A DNA stretch of 64,000 bases, taken from VRUE01 sp035318745 (GTDB lineage: Bacteria; Actinomycetota; Thermoleophilia; Solirubrobacterales; 70-9). A program made the translations under genes and the position numbers. How positions within the stretch are numbered: position 1 is the stretch's first letter; every line of letters starts with the position of its first letter. The DNA lies in the NCBI GenBank assembly GCA_035318745.1, contig DATHEA010000039.1, positions 1-64,000 of the forward strand. Reading direction: 5' to 3'. Below are positions 40,200 to 52,019 of this stretch, piece by piece. A model generated the notes under the pieces. The model was not told the DNA's origin, did not search any database, and saw only the letters and a program-made list of their open reading frames with translations.

Positions 40200-41153
40200 A
40201 TGCCGACCGAGCACGAACCAGTCCTCGCCCCCGAGCTGACCGCTCTGCTGGCGCCTCAGCCGGGGCAGATCGCCGTCGACTGCACCTTCGGCGGCGGCGG
40301 CCACGCGCGCCGGATCGCCGCGGCAATCGGGACGGAGGGGACCGTGATCGGAATCGATCGCGATCCCGCGGCGACGGCCCGTTTCGAGCGCTTCGCTGCC
40401 GAGGTTCCCTGTCGGACCCGCTTCCTCAGCAGCGACTACTCGGCAGGTCTTCGGGCCCTGCGCGGCGAAGGCATCCGCCCAGACATGGTGTTCATGGACC
40501 TCGGAATGTCCTCGATGCAGGTCGACGCCAGGGAGCGGGGGTTCTCCTATTCCTATGACGCGCCGCTCGACATGCGGATGGATACGCGGCAGGAGTTCAG
40601 CGCCGCCGACCTCGTCAACGAGTGGCCCGAGTCGCGCATCGCCCAGGCGCTGCGGCGCTTCGGCGAGGAGCGCTACGCCGGCGGGATCGCACGAGAGATA
40701 GGCCGCCGCCGGCCGTTGCGGACCACCGCCGAGCTGGTCGATGCGGTCAAGGCCGGAATGCCCGCCTCAGCCCGCTTCGGTGGCGGCCACCCGGCCAAGA
40801 AGACCTTCCAGGCCATTCGCATCGCCGTCAACGGCGAGCTCGACTCGCTCGACGACGCGCTGCCGACCGCCTGGTCGATGCTGCCGATCGGCGGGCGCCT
40901 TGCGGCGATCTCCTTCCACTCGCTCGAGGATCGCCCCGTCAAGCGCTTCCTGGCCGATCGCGCCCGCGGCTGCGTCTGTCCACCCGAGCTTCCGGTCTGC
41001 ACCTGTGGACGGGAGCCCGAAGCCGAGCTGCTCACGCGCCGTGCGATCGCGCCGGAAGCCGCTGAGATCGCTGCCAACCCGCGCTCGAAATCCGCCCACC
41101 TTCGCGCCGCGGTCAAGATCGCCGATGCGCAAAGCGCCGGGAGCGCCGCCTGA
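40200..41153 (+). CDS. rsmH: 16S rRNA C1402 N4-methyltransferase
   Basis: A 317-aa SAM-dependent methyltransferase. SAM motif VDCTFGGGGHARRI, then VFMDLGMSSMQVD and FSYSYDAPLDMRMD, and the insertion domain with PAKKTFQAIRIAVNGEL and ISFHSLEDRPVKRF. It modifies 16S rRNA C1402 and is the standard gene after mraZ. ATG at 40200 gives the usual H-x-PVL start; ATG at 40119, immediately after the mraZ stop, is possible but would add 27 atypical residues. It ends by overlapping the ftsL start. Confidence 0.95.
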   Translation: MPTEHEPVLAPELTALLAPQPGQIAVDCTFGGGGHARRIAAAIGTEGTVIGIDRDPAATARFERFAAEVPCRTRFLSSDYSAGLRALRGEGIRPDMVFMDLGMSSMQVDARERGFSYSYDAPLDMRMDTRQEFSAADLVNEWPESRIAQALRRFGEERYAGGIAREIGRRRPLRTTAELVDAVKAGMPASARFGGGHPAKKTFQAIRIAVNGELDSLDDALPTAWSMLPIGGRLAAISFHSLEDRPVKRFLADRARGCVCPPELPVCTCGREPEAELLTRRAIAPEAAEIAANPRSKSAHLRAAVKIADAQSAGSAA

Positions 41154-41689
41154 TGGCTGCCGCCGCGACCGTCCGTAAAACCGCCTCCGCTCCGACCCAA
41201 GCTCCGCGCCGCAAACGGCCGCTCGTCGTCGCCTCGGGTCGCACTGCCCCCGCCCGCAAGCCGGCGCCGGCGCGCCCCAAAGCGCCAGTCCGCCGCCCAG
41301 GTGGTCAGCTGATTCCGATCGCCGTAGGCACCGCGACCGCCGTCCGCAACCTCCCCGACTCGAGCCTGGTGGTGCGGATGACCCGTGGCCGCGCCTGGAT
41401 CGGGGTGCTGGGCGTGCTGCTTGTCGGGATCGTCGCCCTCAACGTGATCACGCTCAGCCTTGCCGCCGGCGCCGGCCATATCGATCAGAACGTCCAGGCA
41501 CTCGACGAAGAGAACTCAATCCTGCGCAGCCGTGACGCGCAGCGGTCGGGAGCCGTGCGGATCGCTCACGACGGCGCCTCGCTCGGGTTGAGCGCGGCGG
41601 CTGTAGATCAGGTCGGCTCGGTTCAGGCAAGTTCGCGCGACGTCGAGACCGCGGTGCAACGCCTGGCCGCCGCCGGAACGGCCTACTGA
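41153..41689 (+). CDS. ftsL: FtsL-like cell-division protein
   Basis: A 178-aa bitopic membrane protein. A long basic, Pro/Ala-rich cytoplasmic tail (about residues 1-60) precedes a single transmembrane helix (WIGVLGVLLVGIVALNVITLSL). A short extracytoplasmic coiled coil follows with the heptad region IDQNVQALDEENSILRSRDAQR, as in FtsL/DivIC septal proteins. Little sequence conservation is expected in this family; identification relies on topology and position between rsmH and the septal transpeptidase. The ATG overlaps the rsmH stop. Confidence 0.8.
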   Translation: MAAAATVRKTASAPTQAPRRKRPLVVASGRTAPARKPAPARPKAPVRRPGGQLIPIAVGTATAVRNLPDSSLVVRMTRGRAWIGVLGVLLVGIVALNVITLSLAAGAGHIDQNVQALDEENSILRSRDAQRSGAVRIAHDGASLGLSAAAVDQVGSVQASSRDVETAVQRLAAAGTAY

Positions 41690-41694
41690 GGGCG

Positions 41695-43347
41695 ATGCGC
41701 ACGATCGAGCGCCGGATCGGTCTCCTCTTCGCCGGCTTCCTGCTTTGCTTTCTGGCAATAGCTGGGCGCGCCTTCTGGCTGCAGGGCGTACAGGGGGCCA
41801 AGCTAGCCTCCGAGGCCGCCTATCAGCAGACCGACGACGTCACCGTCCCCGGCCTGCGGGGCAGTGTGCTCGATCGCTTCGGCAACCCGCTCGCGGTCTC
41901 CGAAGACGCGAAGACGATCTACGCCACCCCCTACCAGGTCAAAAAGCCGCGCCAGACGGCGGCGAAACTGGCCTCGATCCTCGGCTTGGAAGAGGATGAA
42001 GTGCTGAAGAGCCTGAGCGAAGAATCGGGCTTCTCCTACGTGGCGCGCAAGATCGACGTGCCGAGCGCGGCGCGGGTCGCCCGCCTCGAGCTGCCCGGGA
42101 TCGGCGAGCTGCCGGACAGTAGGCGCACCTACCCGCAGGGTGACCTGGCGGCGCAGACGATCGGCGCCGTCGGCGAGGAAAACCAGGGCCTGACCGGCAT
42201 CGAGATGGGTGAGGACTCGGTTCTGCACGGCACCGACGGCGAACGGCGGATCGTCAATGACGCCCTGGGGGAACCGATCCGGTTGGAAACGGTGAAGGAA
42301 GCCAGCGACGGCGAAGACCTGCAGCTGACGCTCGATCCCGCGATCCAGAAGGAGACCGAGCAGGCATTGGGCGAAGTCGGCGAAACCTACGCGCCAAAGG
42401 GCGCTACGGCGATCGTGATGAACCCGCGTAACTCTCAGCTCCTGGCGATCGCCAACTGGCCGCCGGTCGATCCGAGCGACCTCGAAAACGCCAACCCCGA
42501 CGACCTGATCAACCGCGCTACCGGCTTCACCTACGAGCCCGGCTCGACCTTCAAGGCGTTCACCGTCTCGGCGGCGCTGGAAGAAAGGCTGGTTTCCCCG
42601 GAAACGACCTTCACCTTGCCGCCCCAGCTACATGTCGCCGACCGGATCATCGAAGACGCCGAGGCACGAGGGACGGTGACTTTGAGCGTCGCCGAAATCC
42701 TCTCCCACTCCTCCAACGTCGGCGCGGCGACGATCGGCCTGCAGCTCGGCGCCGAAAAATTCTCCCGCTGGATCAACCGCTTCGGCTTCGGCCGGCCGAC
42801 TGGCGTGCAGTTCCCGGCCGAGGAACGGGGGCTCGTACCGCCGCTGGACGAATACTCGGGCTCGACGATGGGCAACCTGCCGATCGGTCAGGGTCTTGGG
42901 GTGACGCCGATGCAGATGATCGCCGGCTACGCGGCGATCGCCAACGGCGGCATGCTGCGGTCGCCGCAGCTGGTCGAGAAGATCGGCGACGAACCCGTCG
43001 AAGAGCCACACGGGCACCGGGTGATTTCCCCGGTCGTTGCCGAACAGGTGCGGACGATGCTCGAGGGCGTGCTTGCGCCGGGCGGCACCGCGTCTGAGGT
43101 CAGCGTGCCCGGCTACACCCTGGCCGGCAAGACCGGCACCGCGCAGGTGGCCGAAAACGGGACCTACTCCGACACCAAGTACATCGCTTCCTTCATCGGT
43201 TTCGCCCCGGCGCAGGATCCGCGCTTGCTGGTTGCGGTGGTCGTCGATCAGCCGCAGGGGGAAATCTACGGCGGGTCGGTTGCGGCGCCGACGTTCGGCA
43301 AGATCGCGGCGTTCGCTCTTCCATATCTCGGTGTGCCGCAGGAATAG
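41695..43347 (+). CDS. ftsI: Septal peptidoglycan transpeptidase (PBP3/FtsI class)
   Basis: A 550-aa class B penicillin-binding protein that cross-links septal peptidoglycan. The N-terminal anchor is residues about 8-28. The dimerisation domain has RGSVLDRFGNPLAVS. Catalytic motifs: SxxK as STFK near residue 284, SxN as SSN near 340 and KTGT as KTGTAQ near 478. Length is short for FtsI, with no PASTA repeats. Glutamate is often GAA here, unlike the neighbouring genes. It follows ftsL by 5 nt. Confidence 0.93.
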   Translation: MRTIERRIGLLFAGFLLCFLAIAGRAFWLQGVQGAKLASEAAYQQTDDVTVPGLRGSVLDRFGNPLAVSEDAKTIYATPYQVKKPRQTAAKLASILGLEEDEVLKSLSEESGFSYVARKIDVPSAARVARLELPGIGELPDSRRTYPQGDLAAQTIGAVGEENQGLTGIEMGEDSVLHGTDGERRIVNDALGEPIRLETVKEASDGEDLQLTLDPAIQKETEQALGEVGETYAPKGATAIVMNPRNSQLLAIANWPPVDPSDLENANPDDLINRATGFTYEPGSTFKAFTVSAALEERLVSPETTFTLPPQLHVADRIIEDAEARGTVTLSVAEILSHSSNVGAATIGLQLGAEKFSRWINRFGFGRPTGVQFPAEERGLVPPLDEYSGSTMGNLPIGQGLGVTPMQMIAGYAAIANGGMLRSPQLVEKIGDEPVEEPHGHRVISPVVAEQVRTMLEGVLAPGGTASEVSVPGYTLAGKTGTAQVAENGTYSDTKYIASFIGFAPAQDPRLLVAVVVDQPQGEIYGGSVAAPTFGKIAAFALPYLGVPQE

Positions 43348-43367
43348 GTTGAGTGGGATCCCCGGCC

Positions 43368-43373
43368 TAGAAT
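43368..43373 (+). promoter_or_regulatory. Short-leader -10 element before murE
   Basis: TAGAAT seven nt before the murE GTG, within the string TAGAATCGCCTG that recurs before uvrA. The predicted start point coincides with the start codon. No convincing -35 box was found. Indicates an internal promoter of the cell-wall cluster. Confidence 0.45.
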
Positions 43374-43380
43374 CGCCTGC

Positions 43381-44769
43381 GTGAGATTGGATGAGCTCGC
43401 TGGCGTAGCTGGGTCGGCCCGGATTGTTGGTGACGGGTCCGCTGGGGTTGTGGAGCTTGCTTATGACAGCCGCAAGGTGGGGGCCGGGACGCTTTTCTTT
43501 TGTGTGCCTGGGGAGAAGGTCGATGGGCATGAATTTGCTGCTGCCGCGGTGGAGGCTGGAGCATCTGGGCTGGTGGTTGAGCGCGAGCTTCCCGAGCTCG
43601 AGGTCGCGCAGGTGGTGGTCGAAGACGCTCGGGCCGCCATGGCTCCGCTTGCTGCTCGCTTCTACGGAGATCCGACTGGCGAGTTGATGGTGGCTGGGAT
43701 CACCGGGACCAACGGGAAGACGACTACGGCGTTCCTCTTGCGGGAGATTCTGGAGACGGCAGAGGTGCGGTGTGGGTTGCTGGGGACGGTCAAGCAGGTC
43801 GTCGGCGGGGTCGAGGAGGAGGTCGAACGGACTACCCCCGAGGCGATCGATCTTCAGGGGACCCTTCGGCGCATGCTCGACGGGGGAGATCGGGCTTGTG
43901 CGATGGAGGTGTCCTCGCATGCGCTCGCTCTGCACCGAGCAGATGAGATTCATTTCGACGTCGCGCTCTTCACCAACCTGACCCAGGACCACCTCGACTT
44001 CCACGCCGACATGGAGGACTACTTCCGCTCGAAGCGGCGGCTGTTCGAGCTGGGGCCGAAGACCGCGATCGTCAACGTCGACGATCCGTATGGGCGGCGC
44101 CTGGCGGAGGAATTCGAGTGCGTCACCTTCTCGGCAGAGGGCGGCGATGCCGACCTCAGAGCGGCCGACCTCCAAATCGAGACGCGGCTGCCGGGCGACT
44201 TCAACGTCGCTAACGCGCTTGGCGCCTACGCCGCCGCGGTCTCCATGGGAGTGGATACGGACGCCGCGATAGCCGGCTTGGCGCGGGCCAAGCCTCCACC
44301 CGGTCGCTTCGAGCCGATCGACGAGGGACAGCCGTTTTCGGTCCTCGTCGACTACGCGCACACGCCCGACTCGCTGGAGAACGTGTTGCGGGCGGCGCGG
44401 CGCTTGGGAGAGGGGCGGGTGATCTCGGTCTTCGGCGCCGGCGGCGATCGCGACCGTGGCAAGCGACCACAGATGGGGCGTGCCGGTGCCGAGCTGTCGG
44501 ACCTGGCGATCGTCACCTCCGACAACCCCCGATCCGAGGATCCCGAGGCGATCGTCGCTGAGATCCTCGCGGGCATCGAGGATCGCGGTGGGGTGGAGGA
44601 AGAGGTCGACCGGCGCGCCGCGATAGCGCTCGCGCTTTCGCGTGCCGAGCCCGGGGACACGGTCGTGATTGCCGGCAAGGGTCACGAGCAGGGGCAGGAG
44701 TTCGAGAACGGGCGCAAGCTGCCGTTCGACGACCGCGACGTGACCCGCGAGGAGCTGCGCCGGCTGTGA
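43381..44769 (+). CDS. murE: UDP-MurNAc-tripeptide synthetase (meso-DAP adding)
   Basis: A 462-aa Mur ligase. ATP motif GITGTNGKTTT, substrate-binding TTPEAIDLQ, ALALHRADEIHFDVALFTNLTQDHLDFH, and the DNPR motif (TSDNPRSEDP), which marks ligases adding meso-diaminopimelate to UDP-MurNAc-L-Ala-D-Glu. GTG start. Its first 400 bases use more T-ending codons than the rest. The GTG of murF overlaps its stop. Confidence 0.95.
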   Translation: MRLDELAGVAGSARIVGDGSAGVVELAYDSRKVGAGTLFFCVPGEKVDGHEFAAAAVEAGASGLVVERELPELEVAQVVVEDARAAMAPLAARFYGDPTGELMVAGITGTNGKTTTAFLLREILETAEVRCGLLGTVKQVVGGVEEEVERTTPEAIDLQGTLRRMLDGGDRACAMEVSSHALALHRADEIHFDVALFTNLTQDHLDFHADMEDYFRSKRRLFELGPKTAIVNVDDPYGRRLAEEFECVTFSAEGGDADLRAADLQIETRLPGDFNVANALGAYAAAVSMGVDTDAAIAGLARAKPPPGRFEPIDEGQPFSVLVDYAHTPDSLENVLRAARRLGEGRVISVFGAGGDRDRGKRPQMGRAGAELSDLAIVTSDNPRSEDPEAIVAEILAGIEDRGGVEEEVDRRAAIALALSRAEPGDTVVIAGKGHEQGQEFENGRKLPFDDRDVTREELRRL

Positions 44770-46094
44770 ACCTGACCCCCGAACAGATCGCCGAGGAAAT
44801 GGAAGCGGAGATCGTCGCCCGCGGCGGGGCTGGCTTTCCGCAGCGCGGCATCATCGACTCCAGCGAGGCGGAGGCGGGGGATCTCTTCTTCGGCCTGCGC
44901 GGCGAGCGAGTCGATGGCGGCGAGTTCGCCTCGGCGGCGATAGCGGGCGGCGCCTGGGGCGCGGTGGTCGGCAAGGATCGTGCCGGCGGGCTCGACGGGG
45001 CCTGGGTCTTCGCCGTCGCCGACCCGCTCGCGGCCCTGCAGGCGCTGGCTCGTGCCTGGCGCCGCGAGCTCGACGCCCCTGTGGTCGGCGTCACCGGCTC
45101 GGTCGGCAAGACCTCGGTCAAGGACATCGCCAGGGCGCTGCTCCCTGGGCGCGTCCATGCCAACCGCGAGAACCTCAACACCGAGATCGGTCTGCCGCTG
45201 ACGTTGCTCGAAGCGCCGGCTGACACCGAGCTGCTGGTCCTGGAGATGGCGATGCGCGGTCCCGGTCAGATCGCCGAGCTGGCGGCGATCGCCGAGCCGC
45301 GGATCGGCGTGATCACCAACGTCGGGCCGGTCCACGTCGAGCTTCTCGGCTCGATCGAGGCGGTAGCGGCCGCAAAGGCCGAGATCCTTGCCGGCCTACC
45401 CCCCGACGGAACCGCCGTCGTCCCGGTCGAGGCGGGTGAGCTCGAGCCACACCTCGATGCCGCTCCGAGCCTGCTGCGCTTTGGCCCCGGGGGAGATATC
45501 GACGTCGTCGAACAACGGGTGGCGGAAGGAGTCACCGAGGCCCTGATCGCCACGCCGTCCGGTCAGGCGCGCTTCCACTTTCCCTTCACCGAGTGTCACA
45601 ACCTGACCAACGCGCTCGCTGCGGTCGGCGCCGGGGTCGCGCTCGGCGCGTCGCTCGAGGAGATGGCCGATCGCGCTGCGAACATAGGCTTCTCCCGCTT
45701 CCGGGGCGAGCGCCTCGAGCTTGGAGACGGGATCGTCCTGGTGAACGACTGCTACAACGCCAACCCGGTGTCGATGCGCGCGGCACTCGACCACCTTGCC
45801 TCGATCGAGGGGAGCCGGCGTATCGCCGTTCTCGGCGAGATGGCCGAGCTGGGCCCCGGCGCCCCCGCCTACCACCGTGAAGTCGGTGCCCACGCGCGTG
45901 CCGAGGGCATCGACATGCTGATCGGGATCGGCGAGCCCGCCCGCGCCTACGACCCCGACGAGCTCGTCGGTGACCCCGCCGAGGCGGCGGAACTGCTCGC
46001 CGCCCAGCTCGAGCCGGGCGACACGATCCTGGTCAAGGGCTCGCGCTCGGCCGGCCTCGAGACCGTCGCCGAGACCCTGGCGGAGCTGCTCTGA
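44766..46094 (+). CDS. murF: UDP-MurNAc-tripeptide:D-Ala-D-Ala ligase
   Basis: A 442-aa Mur ligase that adds D-alanyl-D-alanine to the peptidoglycan precursor. Motifs: DSSEAEAGDLFFGLRGERVDGGEF (MurF N-domain), VVGVTGSVGKTSVKD (ATP loop), ENLNTEIGLPLTLL, and NDCYNANPVSMRAAL, the family's C-domain block. Overlaps murE by 4 nt and mraY by 1 nt (ATG at 46094). Confidence 0.94.
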   Translation: MNLTPEQIAEEMEAEIVARGGAGFPQRGIIDSSEAEAGDLFFGLRGERVDGGEFASAAIAGGAWGAVVGKDRAGGLDGAWVFAVADPLAALQALARAWRRELDAPVVGVTGSVGKTSVKDIARALLPGRVHANRENLNTEIGLPLTLLEAPADTELLVLEMAMRGPGQIAELAAIAEPRIGVITNVGPVHVELLGSIEAVAAAKAEILAGLPPDGTAVVPVEAGELEPHLDAAPSLLRFGPGGDIDVVEQRVAEGVTEALIATPSGQARFHFPFTECHNLTNALAAVGAGVALGASLEEMADRAANIGFSRFRGERLELGDGIVLVNDCYNANPVSMRAALDHLASIEGSRRIAVLGEMAELGPGAPAYHREVGAHARAEGIDMLIGIGEPARAYDPDELVGDPAEAAELLAAQLEPGDTILVKGSRSAGLETVAETLAELL

Positions 46095-47068
46095 TGGGCG
46101 AGGTCCTGATCGCCGGCATGGCGGCGATGCTGATCTGCATCTTCCTCGGCCCCAAGTTCATCGAGTACCTGCGGGTGAAGGAGTTCGGCCAGCACATCCG
46201 CGAGGACGGGCCGCAGGAGCACCACGCCAAGGCGGGCACGCCGACGATGGGAGGCCTGATCGTCTTCGCCGCGATCTGCGTTCCCTACCTGGTCCTCTCC
46301 GACCGCGACGCGCAGAGCCTCGCCGTCTTCGGCGTCGCCCTCGGCTGCGCCGCGCTCGGCTTCGCCGACGACTTCACCAAGATCGTCAAACGCCGCTCGC
46401 TCGGCCTCTCGGCGCGCTGGAAGCTGGTCGTGCAGCTACTGCTGGCTTTCATGCTCTGGTGGGTAGCTCGCCACGAGGTCGGCCTCGAGCCGACCCTCTT
46501 CTTCCGCATCGGCGACGCCAGCCTCGACCTCGGCCCGGTCCTCTACTTCGTCCTCGTCTTCCTCGTCATCGCCGGCACCTCCAACGGGGTCAACCTCACC
46601 GACGGCCTCGACGGCCTTGCCGCGGGCTCCTGTGCGATCGTTCTGCTCGCCTACACGGCGATCTGCTTCGTCACCAACGAGCAGCAGAACCTCGCGCTGC
46701 TCTCCGCCTGCCTGGTCGGTGCCTGCGTCGGCTTCCTCTGGTTCAATGCCTTCCCGGCCTCGATATTCATGGGCGACACCGGCTCGCTCGGCCTCGGCGG
46801 CGCGATCGGCGCGCTGGCGGTGATGACCCAGACCGAGGTGCTGCTGATCATCATCGGCGGTATCTTCGTGATCGAGGCCCTCTCGGTCGCGATCCAGGTC
46901 TTCTCTTTCAAGACCTTCCGCCGCCGCGTCCTGCTGATGGCCCCGCTGCACCACCATTTCGAGATGATGGCCTGGTCGGAGACGAAGATCATGCTGCGCT
47001 TCTGGATCATTGCCGCCGTCTGCTCGGGAATCGGCTTCACCCTGTACCAGCAGTCGATCGGCCGCTGA
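46094..47068 (+). CDS. mraY: Phospho-MurNAc-pentapeptide transferase
   Basis: A 324-aa integral membrane enzyme making lipid I from UDP-MurNAc-pentapeptide and undecaprenyl phosphate. Ten or so membrane helices; the Mg2+ aspartates are in GFADDFTK, and NGVNLTDGLDGLA plus the APLHHHFE histidine block are the family's catalytic loops. It is the last gene of this cell-wall run: murD, ftsW and murG, which usually follow, are replaced by uvrA. Confidence 0.95.
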   Translation: MGEVLIAGMAAMLICIFLGPKFIEYLRVKEFGQHIREDGPQEHHAKAGTPTMGGLIVFAAICVPYLVLSDRDAQSLAVFGVALGCAALGFADDFTKIVKRRSLGLSARWKLVVQLLLAFMLWWVARHEVGLEPTLFFRIGDASLDLGPVLYFVLVFLVIAGTSNGVNLTDGLDGLAAGSCAIVLLAYTAICFVTNEQQNLALLSACLVGACVGFLWFNAFPASIFMGDTGSLGLGGAIGALAVMTQTEVLLIIIGGIFVIEALSVAIQVFSFKTFRRRVLLMAPLHHHFEMMAWSETKIMLRFWIIAAVCSGIGFTLYQQSIGR

Positions 47069-47107
47069 TTTCGCCGCATAGAGGGCGAAAGCGTAAATAG
47101 CCTCGAG

Positions 47108-47121
47108 GGAACATCTGTTCG
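47108..47121 (+). promoter_or_regulatory. LexA-like (SOS) box before uvrA
   Basis: GAAC-ATCT-GTTC at 47109-47120, a dyad with the spacing of the Gram-positive/actinobacterial LexA box (GAAC-N4-GTTC). It ends 7 nt before a TAGAAT -10 hexamer, so LexA would block RNA polymerase. uvrA is a classic SOS target. Confidence 0.7.
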
Positions 47122-47127
47122 CCTGCG

Positions 47128-47133
47128 TAGAAT
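47128..47133 (+). promoter_or_regulatory. Short-leader -10 element before uvrA
   Basis: TAGAAT nine nt before the uvrA GTG. Together with the following CGCCTG it is identical to the sequence before murE. The expected start point is within three nt of the start codon. Confidence 0.45.
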
Positions 47134-47142
47134 CGCCTGACC

Positions 47143-50016
<2,874 letters not shown>

Positions 50017-50101
50017 CACTGGCGCTGGGCGTTGCGCGGCGCTAGGTTAGGAGTGAGATCGCGGTAAAGCGGGTAAGGCAGGGACGGAAAAGGAGGAGTT
50101 C

Positions 50102-51193
50102 ATGTCCCAATCGGCTTTGAAGCGATTCCCAGTTGCAGTTGGTGTATTGCTGGCGCTCGTTGCTATCGCGGCGGGCTGTGGTGGCAGTAGCGGCGGCGGT
50201 GGCGCAAAGATCGCCTTGTTGCTTCCCGAAAACGAAACGCCCCGCTACGAGTCCGACGACAGGCCGGACTTCGAAAAGGCAGTCGAAGAAGAATGCTCGG
50301 ACTGCGAAGTGCTCTACAACAACGCCGGCGGCGATGCGGCGAAGCAGCAGAGCCAGGCCGAAGCGGCATTGACCCAGGGGGCTGAAGTCCTCGTCGTCGA
50401 CCCGATGGACTCCAAATCGGCGGCTGCGATCGCCGAAAAGGCCAAGGCCCAGAACGTTCCGGTGCTCAGTTACGACCGGCTGATCGAAAACGGAGAAGTC
50501 GACGCCTACGTCTCCTTCGACAACAAAAAAGTCGGCGAACTCCAGGCCGAAACGCTGGAGAAAAAACTGAAAGAAGACGGCAGCGCAAGCGGTCCGATCA
50601 TCATGATCAACGGCGATCCGGCCGATCCCAACGCGGCCCTCTTCAAAGAAGGCGCCCACAACGGATTCGAAGCGGCCGGCGTCCAGATCGCCAAGGAATA
50701 CGACACGCCCGGCTGGTCCGCCGAAAACGCCCAGCGCGAGGCGCAGCAGGCGATCACCGCCCTCGGCAGCAATGGGTTTGCCGGTATCTACGCCGCCAAC
50801 GACGACACCGGCGGCGGCGCGATCGCAGCGATGAAAGGCGCCGGGATCAACCCCTCCGAAAAGCCCGTCACCGGCCAGGACGCCACCGTCGCCGGCCTGC
50901 AGCGGATCCTCGCGGGCCAGCAGTACATGACGGTCTACAAGGAAATCGAACCGGAGGCGCAGATCAGCGCTGAAATCGCCATCGCCCTCGCCGAAGGCGA
51001 AGAAGTACCGCAGGACAAAGTCACCGAAGAAGTCGACAACGGCAAAACCAAAGTGCCGTCCGTCCTGCTCAAACCGATCGCCGTGACCAAAGACAACGTC
51101 AAGAGCACGGTGGTCGCCGACGGATTCGTCTCCGCATCCGAACTATGCACCGGGCCCTACAAGCAGGCCTGCAAGGAAGCGGGGATCTCCTAA
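50102..51193 (+). CDS. Sugar-binding lipoprotein of an ABC importer
   Basis: A 363-aa periplasmic-binding-type lipoprotein. Signal ends in a lipobox at AIAAGC (about Cys26), then a Ser/Gly linker. The domain resembles XylF/ChvE-type type-I sugar-binding proteins: LLLPENETPRYESDDRPDFEKAVEE, NNAGGDAAKQQSQAEA, VPVLSYDRLIENGEVDAYVSFDN and AANDDTGGGAIAAM. The strong AAGGAGGAG site precedes the ATG. Glu and Lys codons are dominated by GAA/AAA, unlike the neighbours, suggesting high expression or transfer. A pentose substrate is plausible. Confidence 0.88.
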   Translation: MSQSALKRFPVAVGVLLALVAIAAGCGGSSGGGGAKIALLLPENETPRYESDDRPDFEKAVEEECSDCEVLYNNAGGDAAKQQSQAEAALTQGAEVLVVDPMDSKSAAAIAEKAKAQNVPVLSYDRLIENGEVDAYVSFDNKKVGELQAETLEKKLKEDGSASGPIIMINGDPADPNAALFKEGAHNGFEAAGVQIAKEYDTPGWSAENAQREAQQAITALGSNGFAGIYAANDDTGGGAIAAMKGAGINPSEKPVTGQDATVAGLQRILAGQQYMTVYKEIEPEAQISAEIAIALAEGEEVPQDKVTEEVDNGKTKVPSVLLKPIAVTKDNVKSTVVADGFVSASELCTGPYKQACKEAGIS

Positions 51194-51212
51194 AGGCGCT
51201 GGGAGCGGAGCG

Positions 51213-52019
51213 ATGAGCCCCGACGGCCCCCTCCTTGAGCTAGACGGAGTGAGCAAGCGATTCGGCCCGGTCCAGGCTCTGGACCGGGTCGACTTCACCG
51301 TCAATGCCGGCGAGGTCGTCGGCCTCGTCGGCGACAACGGCGCCGGCAAGTCGACGCTGGTGAAGACGATAGCCGGCATTCACTCCGCCGACGAGGGGCG
51401 GATTCGCTTCGACGGCCGCGAGATCAAGGTCACCCGGCCCCAGGACGCGACCCATCTCGGGATCGCCACCGTTTATCAGGACCTCGCCCTCTGCGACAAC
51501 CTCGACGTCGTCGCCAACGTCTTCCTCGGCCAGGAGGAGATATCGCCGGGCACTGGGGAGATCTCGCGCCAGCTCGACGAGGCGAAGATGGAGCACCAGG
51601 CGGGTGAGCTGCTGTCCAGCCTCGCCGTGACGATCCCGAGCATGCGCACCGAGGTCGGGACGCTCTCGGGCGGTCAGCGCCAGCAGGTCGCGGTCGCCCG
51701 TTCCCTGCTGGGGGAGCCGCGGGTCGTGCTGCTGGACGAGCCCACGGCGGCGCTCGGCGTGCCCCAGACCAAGCAGGTGCTGGAGCTGATCGGGCGCCTG
51801 CGCGAGCGCGGCCTCGGGGTCGTCGTGATCAGCCACAACCTCGCCAACGTCTTCGAGGTCGCGGACCGGGTCGTCGTCCTGCGCCTCGGTCGGACCGCCG
51901 GAGACTTCAAAGCCGAACAGACGACCGAGGAGCACGTCGTCTCGGCGATCACCGGTCTCGGCGACGACGCGAACGGGAACGGCAACGAAGAGAGAGACAA
52001 GAAAGAGGACCAGCAATGA
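51213..52019 (+). CDS. ATP-binding protein of the sugar importer
   Basis: A 268-aa single-domain ABC ATPase. Walker A VGDNGAGKSTLVK, Q-loop TVYQDLALC, signature LSGGQRQQVA, Walker B VVLLDEPTAALG and switch histidine VISHNLANV. Xylose/ribose systems of this class usually have a tandem ATPase of about 500 aa; the single domain resembles the FrcA subtype. The highly charged C-terminus (NGNGNEERDKKEDQQ) ends 4 nt into the permease start. Confidence 0.9.
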   Translation: MSPDGPLLELDGVSKRFGPVQALDRVDFTVNAGEVVGLVGDNGAGKSTLVKTIAGIHSADEGRIRFDGREIKVTRPQDATHLGIATVYQDLALCDNLDVVANVFLGQEEISPGTGEISRQLDEAKMEHQAGELLSSLAVTIPSMRTEVGTLSGGQRQQVAVARSLLGEPRVVLLDEPTAALGVPQTKQVLELIGRLRERGLGVVVISHNLANVFEVADRVVVLRLGRTAGDFKAEQTTEEHVVSAITGLGDDANGNGNEERDKKEDQQ

